Shown here: one piece after another, positions 49,834 to 57,472 of the stretch
Layout of the letters: each line of letters opens with the position of its first letter
Position numbering within the stretch: the stretch's first letter is position 1
NCBI GenBank assembly: GCA_046565505.1
Contig: JBKHYJ010000043.1
Span: 1-64,000, forward strand
Source of the DNA: JBKHYJ01 sp046565505
GTDB taxonomy: Bacteria; Acidobacteriota; Blastocatellia; UBA7656
Reading direction: 5' to 3'
Length of the DNA: 64,000 bases
Program-made: the position numbers and the translations under genes
The notes under the pieces: model-generated
Told to the model about the DNA's origin: nothing
The model's database searches: none
What the model saw: only the letters and a program-made list of their open reading frames with translations

Positions 49834-50787
49834 TTACCTCGGCACGTCGATGCCCGCGATGACCTCGTCAAGGACTTGGTCGGGCGTCGCCCCTTCGATC
49901 TCTGCCTCCGAGCGCAGAACTATGCGGTGGCGCAGAATGGGCCTGGCAATCTCTTTAACATCGTCGGGGGTCACAAACCCACGCCCGCGAATGGCAGCCA
50001 CCGCCTTAGAGCACAGCAGCAGCGCGACGGCGGCGCGCGGGCTCGCGCCCCACGAGATATTTAACGCCCCGCGCGTGGCGCGGACGATTGATACTATGTA
50101 ACGCTGAATGCCTTCCTCGACCGTAATGCCGCGGACCTGTGCGCGGCATTCCAGCACCCCCGCCGGGTCGTCGATCGGGCGTATGTCTATTTCTTCGATC
50201 CTGCGCGCGTTGAAGCCCGCATTCCAGTTAGACACGACGCGCAGTTCTTCTTCGGCGCTCGGGTAGCTTACGAGTATCTTGAGCATGAAGCGGTCGAGCT
50301 GAGCTTCGGGCAGCGGGTATGTTCCTTCGTACTCGATAGGGTTTTGCGTCGCGAGAACGGTAAAGAGCGGCGACAGCTTGTGTGCCTCGCCATCGATTGT
50401 GACCTGCCGCTCTTCCATTGCCTCCAGAAGCGCGGCCTGAGTCTTCGGCGGCGTGCGATTGATCTCGTCGGCCAGCAGCAGGTCTGTGAAGATCGGTCCA
50501 TGCCGGAGGGTGAAAGTCGACGTCGCCATGTTAAAAATGTTCGTCCCTGTCACGTCGGCGGGCATGAGGTCGGGGGTGAATTGAATGCGGCCGAAGTGCG
50601 CGCCCATCGCGCGCGCGAGCACTTTGACCAGCAGCGTCTTGGCCGTGCCCGGCACGCCTTCGATCAGGGCGTGGCCTTCGACGAGCAATGCTATTAGCAC
50701 CTGCTCTATTACCGCGTCCTGGCCTACGATGGCTTTGCGCACCTCGCGTTTGAGGTGTTCAACAATGCTACTGACAGAATCGGGCAA
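49834..50787 (-). CDS. MoxR-family AAA+ ATPase
   Basis: ATPase of 317 residues with Walker A (GVPGTAKTLLVKVLARAMG), LMPADVTGTNIF, Walker B (LLADEINRTPPKTQAALLEA), sensor 1 (FTVLATQNPIEYEGTYPLPE) and the Arg-finger region LDRFMLKI. The start is TTG at 50787, supported by GGAGG 9 bases upstream; no ATG fits. MoxR ATPases act as chaperones for cofactor insertion or assembly of vWA-domain partners. The NUDIX and DUF58 genes follow on the same strand, giving a three-gene unit. Confidence 0.94.
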   Translation of the reverse strand: MPDSVSSIVEHLKREVRKAIVGQDAVIEQVLIALLVEGHALIEGVPGTAKTLLVKVLARAMGAHFGRIQFTPDLMPADVTGTNIFNMATSTFTLRHGPIFTDLLLADEINRTPPKTQAALLEAMEERQVTIDGEAHKLSPLFTVLATQNPIEYEGTYPLPEAQLDRFMLKILVSYPSAEEELRVVSNWNAGFNARRIEEIDIRPIDDPAGVLECRAQVRGITVEEGIQRYIVSIVRATRGALNISWGASPRAAVALLLCSKAVAAIRGRGFVTPDDVKEIARPILRHRIVLRSEAEIEGATPDQVLDEVIAGIDVPR

Positions 50788-50907
50788 AGGCGTGATCCTC
50801 CGCTACTATTCTCAGGATTTGCTTGACGGCTGAAGAGTGCTCGGAAAAGCAAACACTCGCTATTGCTACGAAAGGCTCGGCCGCAACCTAGGATAATGTG
50901 TTAGGGC

Positions 50908-50960
50908 GCGCATCGCAATGTTAACTCAGTCGGGAGCTATCTATGAGTTAAGAAATGCGC
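50908..50960. promoter_or_regulatory. Compound inverted repeat, operator candidate
   Basis: ttaactca (50921-50928) and tgagttaa (50944-50951) are perfect inverted copies 15 bases apart. Outside them gcgcat (50908-50913) and atgcgc (50955-50960) pair as well. The structure lies about 130 bases upstream of moxR and 310 bases upstream of the mutase gene. It could be an operator for a dimeric regulator or a cruciform-forming element. Confidence 0.4.
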
Positions 50961-51116
50961 AATTCCTTTAATCGCCCGGCGCGGGGCCGCTCGCGCCAGC
51001 ACAGGGGGTTCGCGCGTGGCTGAAGGAAAATTAGACGAGAGGCGGCGTGACGGGGGCCGGGAAAGCTCAAGTAAATCATCAACAAAGAGTTTTGAAGTCG
51101 TTCAAAAAGAAAATGC

Positions 51117-51145
51117 TTGCGCTAAAAAAAAAAAGATGCTAAAGT
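51117..51145 (+). promoter_or_regulatory. Promoter with A11 tract in the spacer, upstream of the phosphohexomutase gene
   Basis: TTGCGC (51117-51122) and TAAAGT (51140-51145, preceded by TGC as an extended -10) are 17 bases apart. Eleven consecutive A residues (51124-51134) form most of the spacer. A one-base slip in this tract would change the spacing to 16 or 18. Confidence 0.5.
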
Positions 51146-51268
51146 CCGAACCTGTCACTAAGGACCAACCCCACGACGGCCCTGGACACCCCCAATTTGG
51201 ACGCTCACAGAATTTGCAGGATGCTCACAACGGTCTTTTTCCTCTAAGGCCGGCAACAATTTTTAGCC

Positions 51269-52663
51269 ATGATTAAGTTTGGAACTTCCGGTTGGCGCGC
51301 AATTATCGCCGACGAATTTACCTTCGTCGCCATAGGCCGGGTCACGCAGGCCATAGCGAATTGGATTAAAAATCATGGGCAAGGGTCACAAGTCATCATC
51401 GGTTACGATACGCGGTTTATGGCCGAGAGGTTTGCCGCGGAGTCCGCGCGGATAATCGCGGCCAACGGTATTGAGCCGCTGCTGTGCGACCGGCCGACGC
51501 CGACGCCGACCATCGCTTATGAGGTACGGTCGAGAGGCGCGAGCGGGGCGATAAATTTCACGGCGAGCCATAATCCACCGGAGTATTGCGGCATGAAATT
51601 TTCGACTCCAGACGGAGGCCCCGCGCTGCCCGAAGTCACGGACGAAATAGAGCGCGAGATCGCGGGCCTGCAAGGAGCACAAATGTTAAGCGCCGCCGCT
51701 CCCCTCCGGCCCATTCAAACTATCTCGCCTGTCGAAGGGTATCTCGGCGACCTCGCGTCTAAGATCGATTTTCAGGCGATCGGCGGCGCGGGACTGCGGG
51801 TCGTGTACGATCCGATCTACGGGACGGGACGGGGTTATCTCAACAAGGCGCTTGAGGATAGAGGCTGCGAAGTTTTGATGCTGCATGACTGGCGCGATGT
51901 TTACTTCGGCGGGCACAGCCCCGAGCCTGATGAAGAGTACCTCCACGAGATGCGTGACAGGGTCGTGGAAGGCGGCTACCACCTCGGGCTTTCAACGGAT
52001 GGGGACGCCGACCGTTTCGGCGTGCTGGACAGAGACGGGGCATTCGTATCGCCGAACCAGGTGATCACGCTGCTTGTTGACTACCTGGCCGAGTCGCGCG
52101 GCTGGAATGACGCCGTGGCGCGGTCGGTCGCGACTACGCACATGGTTGACAGGGTCGCGGCGCGGCGCGGCATCAAGGTGCTGGAGACGCCGGTCGGCTT
52201 CAAATACATCGGCGCGTTGATAAATGAGGGCAAGATCGCGATAGGCGGCGAGGAGAGCGCGGGCCTGTCCATCAAAGGCCACTTCCCTGAGAAGGACGGG
52301 ATACTGGCATGTTTGCTGGTCGCGGAGATGGTGGCAAGCCGTAAGGCCTCCCTTAGAGAGATGCTGGAGCAGGTTTACGCGGACGTGGGCAAGCTGGTCA
52401 GCGGGAGGATAGGCGTTAAGCTCACGCCCGAATTGCAGCAGAGTCTGGGCGCAAAGCTCGCGGCGGGCGCCGAGAGTTTCGCGGGCCGGCACGTAAGGTC
52501 TACGAGTCGATTAGATGGGGCGAAGTTCATTTTAGAGGATGGGTCGTGGCTTTTGATGCGCCCGTCTGGAACCGAGCCATTGGTACGTGTTTACGCTGAA
52601 GCTTCTAACGAGCAAGATTTGGAGGTGCTACTTGAGTCAGGCCGCAAATACATTCTGGGATAA
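51269..52663 (+). CDS. Phosphoglucomutase/phosphomannomutase family protein
   Basis: Alpha-D-phosphohexomutase of 464 residues with all four sites: the phosphoserine loop NFTASHNPPEY, the metal loop LSTDGDADRFGVLD, the sugar-binding GGEESAGLSIKGHF and the C-terminal phosphate-binding LMRPSGTEPLVRVYAEA. It interconverts hexose 1- and 6-phosphates for glycan and storage polymer synthesis; glucose versus mannose preference cannot be read directly, although GEESAG is commoner in glucose-type enzymes. Its end overlaps the start of the FtsB/DivIC-like gene by 32 bases. Confidence 0.93.
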   Translation: MIKFGTSGWRAIIADEFTFVAIGRVTQAIANWIKNHGQGSQVIIGYDTRFMAERFAAESARIIAANGIEPLLCDRPTPTPTIAYEVRSRGASGAINFTASHNPPEYCGMKFSTPDGGPALPEVTDEIEREIAGLQGAQMLSAAAPLRPIQTISPVEGYLGDLASKIDFQAIGGAGLRVVYDPIYGTGRGYLNKALEDRGCEVLMLHDWRDVYFGGHSPEPDEEYLHEMRDRVVEGGYHLGLSTDGDADRFGVLDRDGAFVSPNQVITLLVDYLAESRGWNDAVARSVATTHMVDRVAARRGIKVLETPVGFKYIGALINEGKIAIGGEESAGLSIKGHFPEKDGILACLLVAEMVASRKASLREMLEQVYADVGKLVSGRIGVKLTPELQQSLGAKLAAGAESFAGRHVRSTSRLDGAKFILEDGSWLLMRPSGTEPLVRVYAEASNEQDLEVLLESGRKYILG

Positions 52664-53087
52664 CAGGTATAATTCGTCGGCTAAGGTGAACTCCGTGGCG
52701 AGGCAGCGAGTCCGCTTCCGCCGCTTCATTGATGGCTTAATCTTAACGGTAATATTGGCGTCCGCGGCCATATGCTTTTCGGTATACGTGCGGGCGCGGT
52801 CGGAACTGACGGCGGCGGTCATTAAGCATGAGGAAATGACTGAAAAGGTCGGGGAGCTTAGCGCCCAGGTAGAGAAATTGGAGCGCAACGTAAATCAGTT
52901 AAAAACTGACGCGAGGGTGATAGAGTCATTCGCCCGGCAGAAGTTCGGCTTTGTCAAATCCGGGGACATCGTAATAAAGCTGCCGCAAGAACAGGAGGCC
53001 GCTTCGCAGGATGGGGAGGCACGGCGGAGGCAGTTGCAGAGCCGCGCCATAGTCACGAAGAAAGGGCCCGGCCCGGTCAACCTGTGA
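52632..53087 (+). CDS. FtsB/DivIC-like septum formation initiator protein
   Basis: Small bitopic membrane protein of about 151 residues. The start is taken as TTG at 52632 because GGAGGT lies 5 bases upstream, inside the end of the mutase gene. One transmembrane helix (about 30-48, LILTVILASAAICFSVYV) is followed by a coiled coil (KHEEMTEKVGELSAQVEKLE) and the family ending RVIESFARQKFGFVKSGDIV. FtsB/DivIC proteins bridge FtsL and FtsQ in the divisome. The charged C-terminal 30 residues are extra. In other bacteria the gene often sits by eno; here it is coupled to a sugar mutase. Confidence 0.85.
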   Translation: MSQAANTFWDNRYNSSAKVNSVARQRVRFRRFIDGLILTVILASAAICFSVYVRARSELTAAVIKHEEMTEKVGELSAQVEKLERNVNQLKTDARVIESFARQKFGFVKSGDIVIKLPQEQEAASQDGEARRRQLQSRAIVTKKGPGPVNL

Positions 53088-53197
53088 GCTGAACGGAACG
53101 GACTGAACCGCGCGAGCGTGCCGATGGAGGGGGCCGCCGGCGGCATTTGTCCGAACGCCATAGAGGAATCCCTACCCCTTGCCGCGGCCAGCATCCG

Positions 53198-53245
53198 AGA
53201 GAATTAATGGGCCATCGCATTTCTGCCGGCGCCCATTAATTCTCT
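53198..53245. repeat. Perfect 15-bp hairpin downstream of the FtsB-like gene
   Basis: agagaattaatgggc (53198-53212) is exactly complementary to 53231-53245 around an 18-base loop. The stem is half A/T, unlike local composition, and no T-run follows. It may be a 3' processing or stability element, a weak terminator or the core of a small RNA. Confidence 0.55.
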
Positions 53246-53591
53246 TAAAGCGTGCTTTGAAATACGGCGAGATTCAGCCGCAATATATAAACCGTTTTTG
53301 TGATGAACAGAAAAACCTGTCGGGGCGGTCTAGCCGGTGAGCGGCGGAAACCGCTTGAACTCACGCCCGCGTTTCCGGCCAAAGGGGCGTCAAGCGCGAA
53401 GTCGTTTTAAGACAACTCGCCGACGCCATCTTCATATTTAGCCCATGCCGGATGCCGGTGGTGAAATCCCCCGCACGAATTCCGAAACCGCGGTCTGTAG
53501 ATTGATTCGACTGCTTCATCACCAGCCTGCTATTTGATCATGAAAGATGGCTGCCTCTAACCTCGCCGGGCATGAATCGGCCACGGCTTTA

Positions 53592-53620
53592 TTGCTAAAA
53601 ATCGACCGTGAAGGTATCAT
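53592..53620 (+). promoter_or_regulatory. Candidate promoter of the response-regulator gene
   Basis: TTGCTA (53592-53597) and TATCAT (53615-53620) at 17-base spacing, with a predicted leader of about 95 bases to the ATG at 53721. Confidence 0.5.
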
Positions 53621-53720
53621 TATCCCGTAGTACGTGATTCTGCCCCATGATCGCACGTACGCGTATTTCCTCACGCATCCTAAATCTTTAAGCCTGACTT
53701 TGAAGAATGAGGATTCACTT

Positions 53721-54272
53721 ATGGAGAAGACGGTCCTGGTTGTTGAGGACGACTTCGATACCCTGTACCCGCTGGCAGAATTGCTGAGGCTTAAAGGGTA
53801 TATAGTTATAACCGCGCCGGATGCCGAAAAGGCGCTCGACGTAGCCCGCAGGTGGCGGCCTGATTTGATAATCACGGATATCGTATTACCGGGCAAGAGC
53901 GGCCTGCATTTCATCATGAATGTCCGAAACGATCAGATAATTAAATCAACTCCCATTATAGTCATAAGCGGCTGCGGGCCGATGATCCTGGTAGAAGCTG
54001 AGGGGGCCGGGGCCGACTGCTGCCTTGAGAAACCAATAAGCATAGACCAATTCTGGGCCGCCATAGACCAGGTGTTTGGGGCCAGCCGGAATTCAGACAA
54101 CGTGAAGCCCGGCGGGAATAATGACGACGACGGTCGTATGTTGGCTACAGAGATTGACCGGCTGGTGGAAAAGCTGCGCGATTGCGGTTCAAAAGGGGAA
54201 CGTGAAGAGGTACTAAAGCGGTTGAAGTTGCGAATCCTGGAGTTCCAGAATCGCAATAAATCATGCGCGTGA
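53721..54272 (+). CDS. Single-domain response regulator with short C-terminal helical extension
   Basis: Receiver protein of 183 residues. The ATG at 53721 (GAGG upstream) gives the classical N-terminus, KTVLVVEDDFDTLYP. The acidic pocket is Asp10/Asp11, the phosphoacceptor Asp53 (LIITDIVLPGKSG), the conserved Ser83 (IIVISG) and Lys104 (CLEKPIS). After residue 120 comes a polar linker and a charged helix (TEIDRLVEKLRDCGSKGERE) but no DNA-binding or enzyme domain. It probably acts by protein interaction, in the style of CheY or DivK. No histidine kinase is adjacent. PilZ and pilT genes follow on the other strand. Confidence 0.93.
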   Translation: MEKTVLVVEDDFDTLYPLAELLRLKGYIVITAPDAEKALDVARRWRPDLIITDIVLPGKSGLHFIMNVRNDQIIKSTPIIVISGCGPMILVEAEGAGADCCLEKPISIDQFWAAIDQVFGASRNSDNVKPGGNNDDDGRMLATEIDRLVEKLRDCGSKGEREEVLKRLKLRILEFQNRNKSCA

Positions 54273-54310
54273 TCTGATTCTGTAAAACTAGGAACGTAAG
54301 CGCGCTGCCA

Positions 54311-54727
54311 TTACACTACAGGAATTGCCGCCGCCTCCGGCCCCGCATGCCCTTTCATGAATCGAGGCCGGCGGGAGCCAAATTTCACTGCCACTCTAAA
54401 CCTCGGCCCCGCGTTTTTTATGCGAACAACTTCACACATGTAAATCATCCAGTTGTCCCTTTTAAACGGTACTCTGAGCCGGACCGTCAGCCCCGCTCCG
54501 GCCTTCACCGACCTCGCCAGATAAAAGACTGCGCCGCCGGAACTCAGAACCTCCAGTTCCCCCGGCTCATCAAAAATCAGGCCCGCCTCGTCGGTCCCCT
54601 TAATTACGACGCTCCATGTGACGCGGAACCTTCGGGCCGACCTTCGCTCGGGCTGGCTCAGGCCCCGAGCCTCTCCGCCCGCGCCCTTACGTCCAAATTC
54701 CGCTCCCGGCGTTATACGTATCGTCAT
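54311..54727 (-). CDS. PilZ-like domain protein
   Basis: A 138-residue protein whose core (about 28-120) reads RRSARRFRVTWSVVIKG, VLSSGGAVFYLARSVKAG and VVRIKNAGPRFRVAVKF. The spaced Arg motif (RxxxR near 29-35) and the following (D/N)xSxxG-like strand, here SSGGA, match the PilZ c-di-GMP-binding fold as seen in acidobacterial 'PilZ domain' proteins. The second motif is imperfect, so ligand binding is uncertain. It is a stand-alone adaptor, divergent in function from but close to pilT. The start ATG at 54727 has only a weak AGG upstream. Confidence 0.75.
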   Translation of the reverse strand: MTIRITPGAEFGRKGAGGEARGLSQPERRSARRFRVTWSVVIKGTDEAGLIFDEPGELEVLSSGGAVFYLARSVKAGAGLTVRLRVPFKRDNWMIYMCEVVRIKNAGPRFRVAVKFGSRRPRFMKGHAGPEAAAIPVV

Positions 54728-54882
54728 ACCTGAGGTCGAAATTATGAATGCATTGACTGTTCCTTGATGCTTGAATAAATTAACCTCTCGCCGTCCCCTC
54801 CCGCCCGGCCGGGCGGCTCGGGCTTATGTTTGTTGCCTTACAAATACCCGCCGCGGCCTTCGCCCGCGTTGTTTGATCACCT

Positions 54883-56037
54883 TCAGGATACGAACCCGGC
54901 CCGATTCGAGTCTTGCAGCATCGCGTCGTCGGCGGAGCCGCCGCCGAAATCAGAGAGTTGAAGCATCAAGTTTTGACGATTCGTCGCGTAGGCCAACCCA
55001 TCATTGATGGTAATCGTCCCGTTGCGAATCATTCGCTCCAGTTCCTTGTCGAACACCTGCATGCCGTCGAGGTCGCCATCCCGCATGGCGTCGTAGAGCG
55101 ACTTCCCCTCCCTCTCACCCTTTTCGACGTAATCGCGCGTGCGGGCGGTGGACTTCAAGATTTCGATGGCTGCTACGCGGCCACGCCCATCACTCCGCGG
55201 CACCAGGCGCTGCGAAACAATGAACCTGAACGCCCCGGCCAGCCGCATTCGGATGATATGCTCCTGGCTCTTCGGGAAGAGCCCTATGAGTCGCTCCACG
55301 GTCTTGACGGCGTCCACCGTATGCAGTGTCGATAGCACGAGGTGGCCGGTTTCCGAAGCCTCGAGGGCGACCTCGCAGGTCTCCAGGTCGCGTATCTCCC
55401 CGACGAGGATCACCTTCGGGGCCTGCCGCAGCGCCGCCCTCAGCGCGTAGGCGAAGCTGGAGGTGTCCGAATGAAGCTCGCGCTGGTGGACAGTCGATTT
55501 CTTGTGCCGGTGCATGAACTCTACCGGGTCTTCGATGGTGACTATGTGGTAATACTTGGTTTCATTTATCAAGTCTATTATGGCCGCCAGCGTCGAGGAC
55601 TTGCCCGAGCCCGTCGGCCCGGTGACGAGCACTATGCCGTTTTTTAACTCGGCCACCTCCCTAAGGGTGGCCGGCACCCCGAGGGCCTCGAATGAGGGCA
55701 CTTCGTTGGGCACTACCCTCATGACAATCGCGAAGGTGCCTCGCTGTTTGAATATATTTACCCGGAAGCGCGATAACCCGGTCAGGCTGAACGACAAGTC
55801 GGCCGACCCATTTTTTTCGAGCGACTCCTCGGCGTTCTTGTTGCTGCCGATTAACGCCTTCGATATGCCCGCCGTGTGGGCCGGGGTCAGCATCTCCATA
55901 CCGGGTATCACCACGGGCGTGAGCTTGCCTATCAATTCCACTTGCGGGGGCCGGCCGGGCGAAAAGATTAAGTCCGATATTTTATCCGAAATGGAAAGCA
56001 TCTGCTGGACGACTTGTGAGAAATTGATGGTAGACAT
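54883..56037 (-). CDS. pilT: Type IV pilus retraction ATPase PilT-like
   Basis: Hexameric secretion-type ATPase of 384 residues. The N-terminal PAS-like domain has DLIFSPGRPPQVELIGKLTP; the RecA-like domain has Walker A GPTGSGKSS (140-148), IVTIEDPVEFMHRHKKS (Asp box), VILVGEIRDLETCEVALEAS (Walker B) and TGHLVLSTLHTVDAVKTVER (His box). The C-terminal region ELERMIRNGTITINDGL occupies the place of the PilT AIRNLIRE motif in altered form, so it may be a PilT/PilU relative. No other pilus genes are present. PilZ-like and response-regulator genes are nearby, consistent with motility control. Confidence 0.93.
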   Translation of the reverse strand: MSTINFSQVVQQMLSISDKISDLIFSPGRPPQVELIGKLTPVVIPGMEMLTPAHTAGISKALIGSNKNAEESLEKNGSADLSFSLTGLSRFRVNIFKQRGTFAIVMRVVPNEVPSFEALGVPATLREVAELKNGIVLVTGPTGSGKSSTLAAIIDLINETKYYHIVTIEDPVEFMHRHKKSTVHQRELHSDTSSFAYALRAALRQAPKVILVGEIRDLETCEVALEASETGHLVLSTLHTVDAVKTVERLIGLFPKSQEHIIRMRLAGAFRFIVSQRLVPRSDGRGRVAAIEILKSTARTRDYVEKGEREGKSLYDAMRDGDLDGMQVFDKELERMIRNGTITINDGLAYATNRQNLMLQLSDFGGGSADDAMLQDSNRAGFVS

Positions 56038-56193
56038 TGCAGAGATTCCCCGACGGTGTATTTACGAGCAGCTAATGATTTGATAATCCGGCCTCGGCGC
56101 CGGGGGCGGATTGTTGGCCGTGGCTAATTGGACAAAGCGGGCGGCAGCTGATCAGCGCGGGGGCAACTCCTGGCAAGAGGCTACGCGAACAGG

Positions 56194-56916
56194 TTAATGC
56201 GTCAGCGCGTACACCACGATATTAACCCCGAATCTGGTATTGTCAACAGTTGAAAATCTCTTGTTCTTCGGGTCGAAATTCCACTCGCAGCCATAGTCTT
56301 TGTTGCTGTAGAGCAGGCCTACCCGGCCGTTTATTTCGACCGCCTGCAAGTAGTCATGTATGACGTCGTCGCCCCAACCGTTCAGCTCATGCGAGGTGTT
56401 GGGCGGCCCATCCGGGAAGTCGAAGAACGAGCTGTATAGCTTGTGACTGTTCCTTATCCTGTGTAGCCCGCCCCTGTCCGAAAAGATCGTTTTGATCTCA
56501 TGCTCGAAGGTCTTGGCGAAGACCCCGTCTACGTCATGATTGCAGTCATCTACGAAGACGAAGCCGCCGTTATGTAAGTAGCGCGCAAAATTTTCACGCT
56601 CGCGCGGGGTGAGCCTCACCACCTTGTTCCCTGTCAGGTACGTGAACGGGAAAGCGAAAAGCTCGGCGCTATCGAGTGCGACCACCCTCTCGGAAGGGTC
56701 AACCTTGATGGACGTGTATTCGACCAGCGAGTTCAGCAGGTTGGCGGGCATCTTCGGGTCGGCGTCCCAGTTGCCCGACGAGTACCGTATGCGGGCGAAG
56801 CTGAAGCCCTGCGCGCCGGCCCTCGCGCCCGGTGATGAGTTCATCGCCCCCGACACGGGCAACGCCGCGGCCGTCGCGCCCGCCGACTTCAAAAAGTCTC
56901 TTCTGTTCATCGTCAT
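56194..56916 (-). CDS. Tat-exported DUF4159-like protein
   Basis: A 240-residue protein with a twin-arginine signal, MTMNRRDFLKSAGATAAALP, starting at the ATG at 56916 (GGGGTG upstream) or 6 bases later. The mature part reads FSFARIRYSSGNWDADPKMP, LFAFPFTYLTGNKVVRL, ENFARYLHNGGFVFVDDCNH and HPYSS-type loops ending FGVNIVVYALTH. This is the DUF4159 pattern, a GATase-like fold often encoded near MoxR and DUF58 genes; here those are 6 kb away. Tat export suggests folding before secretion, perhaps with a cofactor. The function is unknown. Confidence 0.85.
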   Translation of the reverse strand: MTMNRRDFLKSAGATAAALPVSGAMNSSPGARAGAQGFSFARIRYSSGNWDADPKMPANLLNSLVEYTSIKVDPSERVVALDSAELFAFPFTYLTGNKVVRLTPRERENFARYLHNGGFVFVDDCNHDVDGVFAKTFEHEIKTIFSDRGGLHRIRNSHKLYSSFFDFPDGPPNTSHELNGWGDDVIHDYLQAVEINGRVGLLYSNKDYGCEWNFDPKNKRFSTVDNTRFGVNIVVYALTH

Positions 56917-56985
56917 AAACGCATCACCCCGCGCCCAAGAAAATAAGCGTCGCATAGCCCGGCCGATGGCCCGCGGGCAACCAGA

Positions 56986-57420
56986 CTACGGCGTCAGCCT
57001 TTCAAAAATATAGAACACTTCGCCCTTGCTTACGCTCCCGATATAGCGCCACTTCCGGTTAATGGCGTCTCCGGGCTTGACGCCCTTCAGCGCCTTTAAT
57101 CCGTCCTCCACCAGTTGACTGACTTCGGGGGCCGCCTTCACGTAAAGCTCGGGGACGTGATCCTCGCCCCTCTGCTTCACGATGCCCAGCACCGCCTGCC
57201 GGAGTATGGCTATCTTACTCTTGGACCTTAGATAATCCCGCCGATCAATTTCACTATGCTTGATCTGGAAGTCTAACTCGACTTCCTCCTGGCGCATAAG
57301 GTCCAGGAAGGCCCTCACCTCGGGCCCATAAACGCTCGACTGAGGGCCACTGCCCGCATAACTTTGCATGAACGCCGACCCGACGAAAAGGCAGATCAGA
57401 ATTCCGACCCTCGTCCGCAT
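56986..57420 (-). CDS. Small exported protein of unknown function
   Basis: A 144-residue protein with a signal peptide (about 1-22, ILICLFVGSAFMQSYA). The mature part is helical and charged (FLDLMRQEEVELDFQIKHSE, IDRRDYLRSKSKIAILRQAV) and ends with a strand-rich KWRYIGSVSKGEVFYIFERL. There are no Cys and no enzyme motif. It lies 69 bp upstream of the DUF4159 gene on the same strand, so the two could share a transcript and a role in the envelope. I do not recognise the family. Confidence 0.7.
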   Translation of the reverse strand: MRTRVGILICLFVGSAFMQSYAGSGPQSSVYGPEVRAFLDLMRQEEVELDFQIKHSEIDRRDYLRSKSKIAILRQAVLGIVKQRGEDHVPELYVKAAPEVSQLVEDGLKALKGVKPGDAINRKWRYIGSVSKGEVFYIFERLTP

Positions 57421-57472
57421 GAGATCAAGCTCACCATATTACGCGGTCGGTGGTCGACACCGCCGCGGCGTA

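Larger units (their letters stand above)
50788..51268. other. Divergent intergenic region between moxR and the phosphohexomutase gene
   Basis: 481 bp. It contains a compound inverted repeat (50908-50960) and a promoter with an A11 spacer tract (51117-51145). An open frame spanning 51016-51276 has a Lys run created by the A tract and a Ser/Lys/Arg composition; I do not accept it as a gene. The region is clearly A/T-richer than its flanks on the right side. Confidence 0.6.
53088..53720. other. Intergenic region with a strong hairpin and a promoter
   Basis: 633 bp between the FtsB-like gene and the response regulator. It contains the perfect 15-bp hairpin at 53198-53245 and a promoter at 53592-53620. 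The middle part (53260-53580) shows no accepted reading frame and no RNA family that I recognise; a small RNA here cannot be excluded. Confidence 0.5.

Noticed and set aside
51016..51276. Possible 86-residue protein upstream of the phosphohexomutase gene
   Set aside because: Its Lys run is a by-product of the A11 tract, it spans the promoter, its composition is low-information and it overlaps the start of the mutase gene without a good ribosome-binding site.
53260..53580. Possible riboswitch or structured RNA between the FtsB-like and response-regulator genes
   Set aside because: I looked for c-di-GMP and cofactor riboswitch consensus segments and saw none; only general GC-rich pairings are present.
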